From: Tabrizicola fusiformis
GTDB lineage: Bacteria; Pseudomonadota; Alphaproteobacteria; Rhodobacterales; Rhodobacteraceae
DNA length: 64,000 bases
Assembly: GCF_013328815.1 (NCBI RefSeq)
Contig: NZ_JABUHN010000011.1
Location: 48,021-112,020 of the forward strand
Direction of reading: 5' to 3'
Made by a program: the position numbers and the translations under genes. The notes below the pieces were generated by a model. The model saw only the letters and a list, made by a program, of their open reading frames with translations. It was not told where the DNA came from and made no database searches. Numbering within the stretch: position 1 is the stretch's first letter; each line of letters starts with the position of its first letter. Shown piece after piece: positions 33,601-42,057 of this stretch.

Positions 33601-33840
33601 CGGGTACGACCCAAGATGATGACGGTGGTGGCCATCATGGCGGGCCTGATGCCGATCCTCTGGGCCCATGGCACCGGATCCGAAGTCATGAGCCGCATCG
33701 CCGTGCCGATGATCGGCGGCATGGTGTCTTCGACGATTTTGACGCTGGTCGTGATCCCGGCAGTCTATGCGCTCATAAAGGGGCGCGGGCTGGCCCGGGA
33801 TGAACGAAAGGAGATCAAAGGTTCTATCGTGGGGTTGTAG
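30688..33840 (+). CDS. cusA: Heavy-metal RND efflux pump, CusA/CzcA family
   Basis: A 1050-residue proton-driven inner-membrane pump with twelve helices in two halves and two large periplasmic loops. Typical heavy-metal RND blocks are [41 protein letters not shown] and the proton-relay segment [22 protein letters not shown]. Resemblance to CusA, the CusB-type HMBD and the FixH-like neighbour favour monovalent copper/silver over CzcA-type divalent export. Length is as expected. It is the last gene of the unit, followed by a 280-bp gap. Confidence 0.93.
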   Translation: [1050 protein letters not shown]

Positions 33841-34120
33841 CGCTGAAGAAGCGCATGACAGTGACTGTCAACGGGGCTGGCAGCATGGCTCTCACGAGAA
33901 CAGGTCGCCTGAAGTTTCGAGTTTATTCTTGAAAAGTCATTCGCGGCTTTCACAACGGCGTTTATTGAAACGCATTCATGTTTCCGGGCGGTATATTCGC
34001 CTCGGTGGCACACGACTTTCATCTTCAGTCGACACCTCTCCATGAAGAAACCGGCGCGTTCTTTGCGGTCTTGCCTTCTGATCACGCTCGCGGAGCTGCG
34101 GCCTTGGCCATGATTGAGCG
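33841..34120. other. Gene-poor junction after cusA
   Basis: About 280 bp with no supportable gene. It is visibly more AT-rich than the cus genes and begins right after the cusA stop. It probably marks the junction between the copper island and the following remnant and arsenic region. No inverted repeats or insertion-sequence ends are recognisable. Confidence 0.4.
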
Positions 34121-34864
34121 TCATTTTGATATCTCTCCTGCCAACACTGCTTGTCCATGCACTGCGAGGGCTGCAGCGAATCTAGAGCATCCAAACTGCC
34201 GGACCGTATGGATGACTCGAGCCTCATAGGCAGCCTGCCCAATCAGCCTGCAGAGATCCGAAGCATGAAACTGCCGATTGGAACTTGGGGCGGCCCGTAT
34301 CTGGTCATGAAGCTCCTGCGTCTTGAGATCAGCATTGCGCTGCAGTTCTGGCCTTGAAGCAAATGATGACGTCGTGCTTGACGAACTGGTCCGCCAGCGG
34401 CGCATGAAGCCGAGCAAGAAGCCAGCCGGGACTCGGGCATTCCCACGCGCCCGGTTGAAGGCGAGAAAGCGCTCCCAAATGACCTGCGTGTCGACGTTCC
34501 AGCAGGCAAGCGATGTTTTCGCAGCCTTGATCAGGTCCGCCCACGGCGTCCGGTGGACGTTAGTTTCGTCCGCAATCTCAATCCTCCCTGCAAAGATATT
34601 TTTGTTCTTGGAGTCTCTAGATAGTGATTTGTCACGTGGGGATGACACGACATCTGGCGGCGTTTCAGCATCCTTATGCCCCCCAAACCTAAACAGCCAC
34701 GGCGCAAACTTGCCATTCGGCTTCCATCGGACCAGTGCCAAACCAGATGCCGCGAGTTCGATCAGAAGTGCCGTCAGATGCTGCCGCGAAACTCCCATTT
34801 TCTCGGCAAGATGCGCTAGTGTGAACGCCGCCGTCCCGCGCTCGAGCCCGTTGTAAGGTAAGCG
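34121..34864 (-). pseudogene. 5'-truncated helix-turn-helix protein remnant
   Basis: The frame encodes 225 residues from an internal ATG at 34798, but HTH-like coding sequence continues upstream (TAAFTLAHLAEKMGVSRQHLTALLIELAASG) to about 34864, where a TGA stops it without any start codon. The N-terminus therefore seems cut off next to the arsR promoter. The rest is rich in Ser/Arg and charged segments and is not a family I recognise; a plasmid replication or regulatory protein is possible. The break lies within about 25 bp of the arsR -35 element, so the ars segment probably inserted here. Confidence 0.5.
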
Positions 34865-34888
34865 TCATTTTGGGCTTCTATCAAGTTA

Positions 34889-34918
34889 TTGACTTTAAAT
34901 TTCGATATTTCTAGAAAT
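34889..34918 (+). promoter_or_regulatory. arsR promoter and operator
   Basis: TTGACT (34889-34894) and TAGAAA (34912-34917) are 17 bp apart. They enclose and overlap the element AATTTCGATATTTCTAGAA (34898-34916), which contains the palindrome ATTTCTAGAAAT (34907-34918). The same 19 bases occur at 35262. This placement suits repression by the ArsR protein encoded immediately downstream. Confidence 0.7.
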
Positions 34919-34939
34919 ACAGGAAAAGGAGTTGCCTTG

Positions 34940-35242
34940 ATGGATGTCGACCTTGCCGCCGCCCGCCTTGCTGCACTGGGGAATCCGACTCGCCTGCGCT
35001 TGTATCGACTGCTCGTGCGGTCAGGTGATTCCGGTCTTTCGATGGGCCAGATACAGGAGAAGCTGGGGATTCCCGGTTCTACTCTGTCGCATCACTGCCG
35101 CGCGCTTGTTCAGGTCGATCTAATCCAGCAGGGGCGGGTCGGCACGTCTCTCATCTGCAGGACGAACTATCCTGTGATGCGAGGACTGATCGATGATCTG
35201 GCTGCAGAATGCTGCGCGGACGCTTGTGTCACGGGTAAATGA
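34940..35242 (+). CDS. arsR: ArsR-family arsenic-responsive repressor
   Basis: A 100-residue winged-HTH repressor (LAALGNPTRLRLYRLLVRSG, GIPGSTLSHHCRALVQVDLI). It ends in CCADAC: C91, C92 and C96. A C-terminal CC...C triad is the As(III) site of Acidithiobacillus-type ArsR, distinct from the CVC site of R773 ArsR. The ATG at 34940 follows AAAAGGA; the frame is open further upstream but only into the operator. It should repress itself and the flavoprotein gene through the twin 19-nt elements. Confidence 0.92.
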   Translation: MDVDLAAARLAALGNPTRLRLYRLLVRSGDSGLSMGQIQEKLGIPGSTLSHHCRALVQVDLIQQGRVGTSLICRTNYPVMRGLIDDLAAECCADACVTGK

Positions 35243-35261
35243 TGGGCGCTTCTGTGCCTTT

Positions 35262-35280
35262 AATTTCGATATTTCTAGAA
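35262..35280 (+). promoter_or_regulatory. Second copy of the arsR operator element
   Basis: AATTTCGATATTTCTAGAA is identical to 34898-34916. It lies 20 bp after the arsR stop and 17 bp before the flavoprotein ATG, so that gene has its own ArsR-controlled promoter or an internal roadblock. Confidence 0.7.
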
Positions 35281-35296
35281 CAAAAGGAAGAGTGGA

Positions 35297-36664
35297 ATGA
35301 TAGAGACAGTTGCGATCATCGGGGCGGGTCCGGTGGGACTTGCTGCTGCCGCGCATGTGTTGGAGCGCGGCATGGTTCCCCTGATCCTAGAGCAGGGGGA
35401 CGCCGTGGGTTATGCCGTGAGGGCCTGGAGTCATGTGCCGATGTTTTCGAACTGGCGGTACAACATCGACGGTGCCGCAAGACGTCGGCTCGAAGCGACA
35501 GGCTGGCAAGGTCCGGACTTGGACGTACACCCAACGGGCGCGGACCTGTTGGCGGATTACCTAGAGCCGCTCGGCAAGTCGCTGGCGCCTTGGTTGCACT
35601 TTGGTCGACGCGTCGTTGCCGTCTCGCGCGAGGGAATTGACAAGGTCAAGGATGCGGGACGCGAGACGGCACCCTTCCTGATCGAAACTGATGGCGCGGA
35701 AGGCCGGGAATGGCATCGCGCAGATGCGGTGATCGACGTCACCGGGACCTGGTTCCAGCCAAACCCGGGCGGAACTGGGCGTCCCGTTCCCGGAGAAGCT
35801 GGAAACTCGCATATCACCTACGGCATGCCAGATGTTGCGGGGAAGGACCACGCGCGCTTTTCAGGCAAGCGGGTGGCGGTTCTTGGTGGCGGACATTCTG
35901 CCATTGGAACACTTATCGCGCTGTCGAACCTTCCTGACACGCAAATCGTCTGGCTCTGCCGCGCAAGGACGATCACGCGCGCCCTGGGCGGGGGTAAGGC
36001 GGACCAGTTGGCAGCCCGGGGTGCCCTGGGAACTGACCTTGCACGGTTGGTGAATTTGGGTCGCGTCCGAGTGGAAAGCGGCTTCCATCTCGGATCGGTC
36101 GCGGGAACCGGATCGCTGCAGGTGCTTGCCACCGATGGCCGACAGGCTGAAGTGGATGAACTGGTGATCGCGACAGGCTTTCGGCCCGATCTGTCCCTGC
36201 TTCGGGAGCTGCGGGTGGCACTGGACCCGGCCTTGGAATGCCCTTCGGTTCTTGCCCCGTTGATCGACCCAAACCAGCATTCCTGCGGCACGGTCCGGCC
36301 GCATGGGGCCCTGGAACTTGCCCATCCCGAACCCGGCTTCTACATCGCCGGGATGAAATCCTATGGCCGGGCACCGACCTTCCTTCTGGCGACAGGGCAT
36401 GAGCAGGTGCGCTCGATCGTCGCCGCACTAGCCGGAGATCACGATGCTGCCGCGCGAGTGGAACTTGTTCTACCTGAAACAGGCGTGTGTTCCGGGCCGG
36501 GGCCACAGGTAGCGCAAGTCGCAGCAACGGGGTGTTGCGGTGGGACTGCCAAGACGCGGCTTGACGCCTGCTGCGTCAAAGATGAAGTGGCCAAAGACAG
36601 CGGCGCGTCCGGTTGCGGCTGCGGAGCAACGGAAGACGCTTCCAAGGTCAAAGCATGCTGTTGA
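35297..36664 (+). CDS. FAD/NAD(P)-dependent flavoprotein of the ars operon with Cys-rich tail
   Basis: A 455-residue flavoprotein. An N-terminal FAD motif (IIGAGPVGLAAAAHVLERG) and a second dinucleotide motif (VAVLGGGHSAIGTLIAL, about residue 195) place it with flavin-monooxygenase/thioredoxin-reductase-like proteins, including ArsO-type genes of ars operons. Residues about 413-455 form a metal-binding tail with four Cys pairs (CC, CC, CGC, CC). That tail resembles a fused arsenite-binding module. The substrate is unknown; oxidation or reduction of an organoarsenical is a reasonable guess. It overlaps the MFS gene by 10 bp. Confidence 0.8.
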   Translation: MIETVAIIGAGPVGLAAAAHVLERGMVPLILEQGDAVGYAVRAWSHVPMFSNWRYNIDGAARRRLEATGWQGPDLDVHPTGADLLADYLEPLGKSLAPWLHFGRRVVAVSREGIDKVKDAGRETAPFLIETDGAEGREWHRADAVIDVTGTWFQPNPGGTGRPVPGEAGNSHITYGMPDVAGKDHARFSGKRVAVLGGGHSAIGTLIALSNLPDTQIVWLCRARTITRALGGGKADQLAARGALGTDLARLVNLGRVRVESGFHLGSVAGTGSLQVLATDGRQAEVDELVIATGFRPDLSLLRELRVALDPALECPSVLAPLIDPNQHSCGTVRPHGALELAHPEPGFYIAGMKSYGRAPTFLLATGHEQVRSIVAALAGDHDAAARVELVLPETGVCSGPGPQVAQVAATGCCGGTAKTRLDACCVKDEVAKDSGASGCGCGATEDASKVKACC

Positions 36665-37812
36665 CCCTTCCGCCCGGCCGTCGCGGTTGGGTTGTCACCA
36701 GCCTCGGCGTTGCGCAGACGATCAGTTGGGCGTCGAGTTACTACATCCCCGCCGTCCTCGCCGCCCCGATGGCGGCAAGCTTCGGTCTGTCACCCGTCTG
36801 GGTATTCGGGGCGTTTTCCATGGCGATGGTGGTTTCAGCCACTGTTGGACCATGGGCCGGGGCGCGGATCGACCGGATCGGCGGGCGAGGCGTTCTGATG
36901 CTATCGAACCTGATCTTTGCGACTGGACTTGCAATTCTTGCTGCTGCGCCCTCGGTGCCGGTCCTCTTCGGCGGATGGGCGATAATTGGGCTGGGAATGG
37001 GCATGGGGCTCTACGAGGCGGCCTTTGCGTCGCTGGCAGCCATCTATGGAAAGGAGGCGCGGGGTCCGATCACTGGCATCACGCTGATCGCCGGGTTTGC
37101 CAGCACAGTAGGCTGGCCTCTGTCCGGGCTGATGCTGGCAAGCTGGGGCTGGCGCGAAGCCTGCCTTGGCTGGGCGCTGATACACCTGTTCCTTGCCTTG
37201 CCATTGAATGCGGTTCTGCCGAGAGGCTCACAGAAGATCGTTCCCACAGAGGCTTTAATAGCGGAGGGACCACCGCCACCGCGTCACGCGCTTTGGCTCT
37301 TGGCCTTCGTCTTTGCTGCTACCTGGTTCAATTCGACAGCAATGGCAGCGCATCTTCCGGGGTTACTGCAAGCGGCCGGGTCCAGCCCGGCCGTGGCAAT
37401 CGCCGCGGGCGCGCTGATTGGCCCGGCGCAAGTAGCGGCCCGGGTGCTGGAGTTCGGGCTGCTGCGCCGGTTCCATCCCCTTGCCTCGGCCCGGCTGGCG
37501 GCCTCATCGCATCCTGTGGCGGCAATCTGCCTCCTGGTCTTGGGTGGTCCGGCGGCTTATGCCTTTGCACTTCTGCACGGGGCCGGGAACGGGATCCTGA
37601 CCATTGCCAAAGGCACCCTGCCGCTCGCCCTCTTCGGACAATCGGGCTATGGCGCTCGGTTAGGTTGGCTGAACGCTCCGGCACGTATCTTGCAAGCCGC
37701 CGCACCACTGGTCTTCGGCGCTGCCCTCGCCGCTTGGGGGCTGAACGCCATCTGGCTGACGGCAGGGATAGGCGTGCTAGCCACCGCCGCCCTTCTGGTA
37801 CTCAGGCGCTGA
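36655..37812 (+). CDS. Major facilitator superfamily transporter of the ars operon
   Basis: A 385-residue transporter with about twelve helices and the MFS-A motif remnant GARIDRIGGRGVLML between helices 2 and 3. It starts inside the end of the flavoprotein gene, so the two are co-translated. It is not ArsJ, which is encoded on the opposite strand. An ArsK-type or other arsenical exporter is likely from context, but the sequence alone does not show the substrate. Its 3' end overlaps the arsJ 3' end by 11 bp on the other strand. Confidence 0.8.
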   Translation: MLLTLPPGRRGWVVTSLGVAQTISWASSYYIPAVLAAPMAASFGLSPVWVFGAFSMAMVVSATVGPWAGARIDRIGGRGVLMLSNLIFATGLAILAAAPSVPVLFGGWAIIGLGMGMGLYEAAFASLAAIYGKEARGPITGITLIAGFASTVGWPLSGLMLASWGWREACLGWALIHLFLALPLNAVLPRGSQKIVPTEALIAEGPPPPRHALWLLAFVFAATWFNSTAMAAHLPGLLQAAGSSPAVAIAAGALIGPAQVAARVLEFGLLRRFHPLASARLAASSHPVAAICLLVLGGPAAYAFALLHGAGNGILTIAKGTLPLALFGQSGYGARLGWLNAPARILQAAAPLVFGAALAAWGLNAIWLTAGIGVLATAALLVLRR

Positions 37813-39070
37813 GCCTCCTTGCGGCCAGCCACGAGGCGAGTGCCATCACGCCCGCAGTGGTGAGACAGAGCGGCAGGCCTCCGACCTGATAGCTGAGGCC
37901 CGAGAGCAGCGTGCCGATCAGGCGACCCGCCGCGTTGGCCATGTAGTAGAACCCCACATCCCGTGTGATCCGCTCTGCCGATCCGAAAGCGAGGATCAGG
38001 TAGGAATGAACTGAAGAGTTGATCGCGAAGACAAAGCCGAAAACCAGAAGGCCCCCGATCAGCGTCGACGTAAGCCACGCCGCAGGGTCGCCGGCCACCC
38101 AGGTTGCTGCAGCAAGAGCAAACGGGATCGGAACGAGTAGCCCTGCCCAAAGGATCGCCTTTCGGGTGGTCTCTGCCTCGGGCTGACCTCTGCCACCCAA
38201 GAGTCGGGGGGCAAAGGCTTGCACTGCCCCATAGGCGATGATCCAAAGCGCAAGGAAGCTGCCGATCAGAAAGAAGGCTTCCCGCCTGCCCTCGGCCGTG
38301 CCGTCGGACAGGACCGCTTGGAAATAGACCGGGATGCCAACCACGAACCACACATCCCGCGCGCCGAAAAGGAACATGCGGGCAAGGCTCAACTTGTTCA
38401 CGCGTGGGTCCTTTGACCGCCAGCCACCCCAGGCCTCATCGGATTTCATGCGCCCCGGCAGGCCCGCGGGCAGGAACAGGACGACAGCGATTAGGATCGC
38501 TGTCAGCACGGCCGCCATGCCCCAGACGGCCGCCTGAAACCCCGCCAGCGCCAGAAGCGCCGCGCCCATTAAGAAGCCCAGCCCCTTTACCGCATTCTTC
38601 GATCCGGTCAGCAGAGCCACCCAACGGAACAAACCGCCGTCCTCCTTTGGGGCCAGCAGCTTCACAGCGGATTTCGAGGACATCTTGGCAAGGTCCTTGG
38701 CCACTCCCGACACGCCCTGAACCGTCATCACGAAGGCGACCGATGCGGCGACACCCCAGGACGGATCAAGCTGTGCCAACGCCACCAAGGCCCCGATCTG
38801 CAAAGCGAGCCCGCCGTAAAGCGTGGCCGCCAAGCCAAAGCGCGCGGCCAGCCAGCCTGCTGCCAGGTTGGTGACGATGCCCGCGACCTCATACAGCAAG
38901 AATAGCCAGGCCAGCTGGATGGGCGTGAAGCCCAGGGTGTTGAAGTGCAACAGCACCAGCATCCGCAGCGCGCCGTCCGACAGCATGAAGGCCCAGTAAG
39001 CCGCCGTAACGGCAGCATAGGCGCGAAGCGGGTTGGGCGGCGGCGCGGCGGGGTTTGCGGCGTCAGTCAC
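37802..39070 (-). CDS. arsJ: ArsJ organoarsenical (1-arseno-3-phosphoglycerate) efflux MFS protein
   Basis: A 422-residue MFS protein matching ArsJ in its characteristic segments ([73 protein letters not shown]). ArsJ exports the unstable arsenate ester made by a paired GAPDH, so arsenate leaves the cell without prior reduction. The GTG at 39070 overlaps the stop of the GAPDH gene (GTGA); a more upstream start would lie inside gapdh. The pair is a known module. Confidence 0.93.
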   Translation of the reverse strand: MTDAANPAAPPPNPLRAYAAVTAAYWAFMLSDGALRMLVLLHFNTLGFTPIQLAWLFLLYEVAGIVTNLAAGWLAARFGLAATLYGGLALQIGALVALAQLDPSWGVAASVAFVMTVQGVSGVAKDLAKMSSKSAVKLLAPKEDGGLFRWVALLTGSKNAVKGLGFLMGAALLALAGFQAAVWGMAAVLTAILIAVVLFLPAGLPGRMKSDEAWGGWRSKDPRVNKLSLARMFLFGARDVWFVVGIPVYFQAVLSDGTAEGRREAFFLIGSFLALWIIAYGAVQAFAPRLLGGRGQPEAETTRKAILWAGLLVPIPFALAAATWVAGDPAAWLTSTLIGGLLVFGFVFAINSSVHSYLILAFGSAERITRDVGFYYMANAAGRLIGTLLSGLSYQVGGLPLCLTTAGVMALASWLAARRLSA

Positions 39071-40074
39071 AGCGACCCCGCCACCATCCGCGCGATATCG
39101 GCCAGCCGGCAGGCATAACCCCATTCATTGTCATACCAGGCATAGACCTTCACCTGCGAGCCATTGATGACCATGGTGCACGGCCCATCCACAATGGAGG
39201 AGCGCGGATCGTTGGTGAAGTCGCAGGACACCAAAGGCCGGGTTTCAAACCCGAGGATGCCCTTCAGCGGCCCTTCAGCCGCGGCGGCGAAGAGCGCGTT
39301 CACCTCCTCGGCCGTTGTCGCCCGCTCTACCTCGAACACGCAATCCGTTAGGGAGGCGTTCAAAAGCGGCACCCGCACCGCATGGCCGTTCAGGCGGCCC
39401 TTGAGTTCAGGATAGATCAGCGTGATCGCCGTTGCTGATCCCGTCGTCGTCGGGATCAGGTTCATCAGGGCAGATCGGGCGCGGCGCATGTCCTTTGCCG
39501 GACGGTCCACGATCGTCTGCGTGTTGGTCACATCATGGATCGTGGTGATCGATCCGTGGCGGATGCCAAGGTTCTCGTGGATCACCTTCACCACCGGGGC
39601 AAGGCAGTTGGTGGTGCAAGAGGCGGCGGTGACAAGGGTCTGGCTGCCATCATAAAGATGATGGTTCACCCCATAGACGAGGTTCAAGGCGCCCCCGTCC
39701 TTGACCGGGGCCGAAACGACCACCTTCTTCGCCCCTGCGGCATAGTAGGGCGCCACCTTCGCGGCAGTCTTAAAGACACCCGTGCAGTCGATCACCAGAT
39801 CGACGCCCAGTTCGGCCAAGGGCAGCGCCTCGATGGTCTTCTCATGCGTCAGTCGGATGGTCTGGCCATTGAGGACCAGGGCTTCATTGCCTGCTGTGAC
39901 CGGCGTGCGCCAGCGGCCATGGACGCTGTCGAATTCCATCAGCAGCGCATGCTGATCAGCATCGCCGACGGGATCGTTCAGCAGTACGATCTCGCCACCG
40001 GCGCCTGTATCGATCAAATCGCGCAGGACAAGCTTTCCGATCCGGCCAAGGCCGTTAAGAGCGATACGGGTCAT
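39067..40074 (-). CDS. ArsJ-associated glyceraldehyde-3-phosphate dehydrogenase
   Basis: A 335-residue GAPDH with the Rossmann motif [14 protein letters not shown], catalytic C153 in [10 protein letters not shown] and the partner His in TTIHDVT. In the ArsJ pathway GAPDH uses arsenate in place of phosphate to form 1-arseno-3-phosphoglycerate, which ArsJ extrudes. It is between the ArsR-ArsC fusion (5 bp gap) and arsJ (4-bp overlap). It is not the housekeeping GAPDH, judging by context. Confidence 0.94.
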   Translation of the reverse strand: MTRIALNGLGRIGKLVLRDLIDTGAGGEIVLLNDPVGDADQHALLMEFDSVHGRWRTPVTAGNEALVLNGQTIRLTHEKTIEALPLAELGVDLVIDCTGVFKTAAKVAPYYAAGAKKVVVSAPVKDGGALNLVYGVNHHLYDGSQTLVTAASCTTNCLAPVVKVIHENLGIRHGSITTIHDVTNTQTIVDRPAKDMRRARSALMNLIPTTTGSATAITLIYPELKGRLNGHAVRVPLLNASLTDCVFEVERATTAEEVNALFAAAAEGPLKGILGFETRPLVSCDFTNDPRSSIVDGPCTMVINGSQVKVYAWYDNEWGYACRLADIARMVAGSL

Positions 40075-40079
40075 GGGGA

Positions 40080-40934
40080 TCAGGCCTTTGCTTGAGCGTC
40101 AGTGCCGATGGCGTCGACACGGGATTGGAGGGACATGCGGCTTAGCGACTCGAACGGCAGCTCGACGAAAGTCATGATCCGCCGGCGCAGTGCGGCATAG
40201 GTCTGGGCAAAGACAAGCGCCCTTTCGGCATCGGTCCCGGTCGCCTTTACCGGGTCGGGCAGGCCCCAGTGACCAGTGATCGGCTGGCCTGTCCAGGGCG
40301 GGCATTCCTCGGCGGCGGCGGTATCGCAGACTGTGAAGACGAAATCCATCACGATGGAGCCGGGCTGTTGGAATTCCGAGAGGTGCTTGGACCGCAAGCC
40401 AGAGATATCGTGGCCGTTGCGCTTCAAGATTTCCAGCGCAAATGGGTTCAGTTCGCTGTTCGGCCGGGTGCCAGCTGAGAACGCCTGAAACTTGCCCTTG
40501 CCCAGATCGCGCAAAAGCGCTTCAGCAAAGATGGAGCGGGCAGAATTGCCTGAGCAGATGAAGAGTACGTCGAAGTCGGTATCGGGAATAGTCCGGTCCA
40601 TTTGAACGGTGTCCTTTGGGGCGGTGAGCAAGGGGGCAAGGAGGTCGGGTCGGGCGCGGCCCACGTCCAGCGCGAGGTAGCCGATCAACCCTTCGGTCGT
40701 GTCGAGATCGACGGCGTAGTAAAGCGACCGGCCGGCTCGGGTGACTTGAACAAGACCAGACGCCGCAAGGTCGGCAAGATGGTGCGACAGAGTATTTTGT
40801 TTCAGACCCAACGCCTCGGCGATCTCGGTCGGGCGCACACCTTGCGGCGCAAAGCGCATCAGAAGCCGAAAGACCGCCATCCGGCCGGGATGTCCGAGCG
40901 TAGCGAAGGCATGAATGGCGCGACTCTGTTCCAT
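40080..40934 (-). CDS. ArsR-ArsC fusion: HTH repressor fused to LMW-phosphatase-type arsenate reductase
   Basis: A 284-residue protein. Residues 1-100 are an ArsR-type winged HTH ([37 protein letters not shown]). Residues about 120-265 are a low-molecular-weight phosphatase/arsenate reductase domain with the P-loop C127-SGNSARS, C203 and C211 as candidates for the redox relay, and the DP pair D227-P228. The HTH part lacks an obvious Cys triad, so it may be read through the enzyme domain. Such fusions occur in other alphaproteobacteria. It heads the GAPDH-arsJ unit. Confidence 0.93.
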   Translation of the reverse strand: MEQSRAIHAFATLGHPGRMAVFRLLMRFAPQGVRPTEIAEALGLKQNTLSHHLADLAASGLVQVTRAGRSLYYAVDLDTTEGLIGYLALDVGRARPDLLAPLLTAPKDTVQMDRTIPDTDFDVLFICSGNSARSIFAEALLRDLGKGKFQAFSAGTRPNSELNPFALEILKRNGHDISGLRSKHLSEFQQPGSIVMDFVFTVCDTAAAEECPPWTGQPITGHWGLPDPVKATGTDAERALVFAQTYAALRRRIMTFVELPFESLSRMSLQSRVDAIGTDAQAKA

Positions 40935-40954
40935 AATTCCTGATTAAAGGAAAT
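40935..40954 (-). promoter_or_regulatory. Candidate operator of the ArsR-ArsC operon
   Basis: An AT-rich dyad AATTCC-TGATTAAA-GGAAAT lies immediately before the fusion gene start. It differs from the AATTTCGATATT element upstream of arsR, so this fusion repressor probably has its own site. Confidence 0.45.
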
Positions 40955-41285
40955 AAATTGCGACGTCCAATGAAGGTTTCATGACAGCCGAAGCACTGGC
41001 ACCTGCACTCCTTGATCCAGATCACTACAAGCGAGTGCTTTTCGTAGGGCAGACTGAACCGCCCTCCAGGACGGAGAAATGCTATCGTTCCGTGTCCACA
41101 TCGGCTCGGTAATCGCCCTGAGGTTCTTGGAGCCGGGGCAAGGTCATTCTCTTGCAAGAGGCGCTGAGCGCGCGCAAAGCGCGCACTTTGGAATGAGCCG
41201 CGCCCACCCTGTCATCGACAAGCGATAGAGTGGAAGGGTGGTGGACGTCACTTCGGCCCCAAGTAGTGCCAAAGTTCCGGCTGCT
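40955..41285. other. Intergenic stretch after the ars region
   Basis: About 330 bp with no supportable gene. It contains the GCGCTGAGCGCGCGCAAAGCGCGC region near 41160, which is rich in alternating GC and could form a hairpin. It must also hold the -35/-10 of the ArsR-ArsC unit near 40955-41000. Otherwise nothing is recognised. Confidence 0.35.
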
Positions 41286-41627
41286 TCAACAGCTGCCGGC
41301 CGGGACAAGCTGCGTGCTCGGAGCGACCAGCAGAGGAGAAGAATGCGCGGCAATCGTTCGCGAAAACAGCCGTTCTTCATCAATGCTAGGGAAGAGCGCG
41401 TTGTGTGTCTGTTGCGAGTATCGGTCACGCCGGAAAAGCGCACCGTTGGGCGTCGGCCCGAAAACGCGATCCGGATCGCAGACAAGGCGCACCTCACCCG
41501 CCTCTGTGGTGAGCGCGTAGGTCGGCATGCCACGCTCGACACCGACCGTCCAAGCGTCAAGCGCGTGGACAGGAACAGACATCGCCGCAAGCGCGGAAAC
41601 AACCAGTACGGGGGACAGAACATGCAT
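41286..41627 (-). CDS. Small secreted protein of unknown function
   Basis: A 113-residue protein with a signal peptide (MHVLSPVLVVSALAAMSVPVHA) and a short mature part (LDAWTVGVERGMPTYALTTEAGEVRLVCDPD...). It has one Cys in VRLVCDPD and one at the C-terminus. The start at 41627 opens the leader. The other minus-strand frame stays open past the stop, so the gene could be frameshifted near its end, but nothing confirms this. Not recognised. Confidence 0.45.
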   Translation of the reverse strand: MHVLSPVLVVSALAAMSVPVHALDAWTVGVERGMPTYALTTEAGEVRLVCDPDRVFGPTPNGALFRRDRYSQQTHNALFPSIDEERLFSRTIAAHSSPLLVAPSTQLVPAGSC

Positions 41628-41751
41628 CGACAGGAACGCCTTTCGTGGTTCGCGTGGCGACAGCAAAGCACCACTTATGATATCGATAGATATGTTCTGA
41701 CGGGCCTCATGTCCATGACTGCAGCGCGACAACGGTTCATCGGGGGCAGGA

Positions 41752-41961
41752 ATGGATGACGTCGCCCAAATCAGGATCAAGCAGTCGATCATCGATCGTC
41801 GGCTGTGGCGGAACGACTGCGAGAACCGGGAACTTGTTGCGGAGCGCTATCGCACCGTGAGCGGTCGCTTCAGGACCGTGTGGCTGGTCCCGGAAGAAAC
41901 CCTGCGCGGAGTTCTCTGGGTCGAGGTTGTCGAAGGACCACCGACCGATCCACCGCCATGA
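41752..41961 (+). CDS. Small hypothetical protein
   Basis: A 69-residue protein, charged and without signal peptide or membrane segment, ending in Pro-rich EGPPTDPPP. The ATG follows GGGGGCAGGA. It lies between the secreted protein gene and the WGR gene and has no recognisable domain. Coding status is supported only by the SD, length and frame. Confidence 0.4.
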   Translation: MDDVAQIRIKQSIIDRRLWRNDCENRELVAERYRTVSGRFRTVWLVPEETLRGVLWVEVVEGPPTDPPP

Positions 41962-42057
41962 CCCATCAGCTTTCTGAATCGGACCGCCCGGATCGATTCA
42001 GAAATGCAATTGGACTTGGAGAGTAACAAGGCGGAGTCTGTGCCGAGGAGGACCGCT

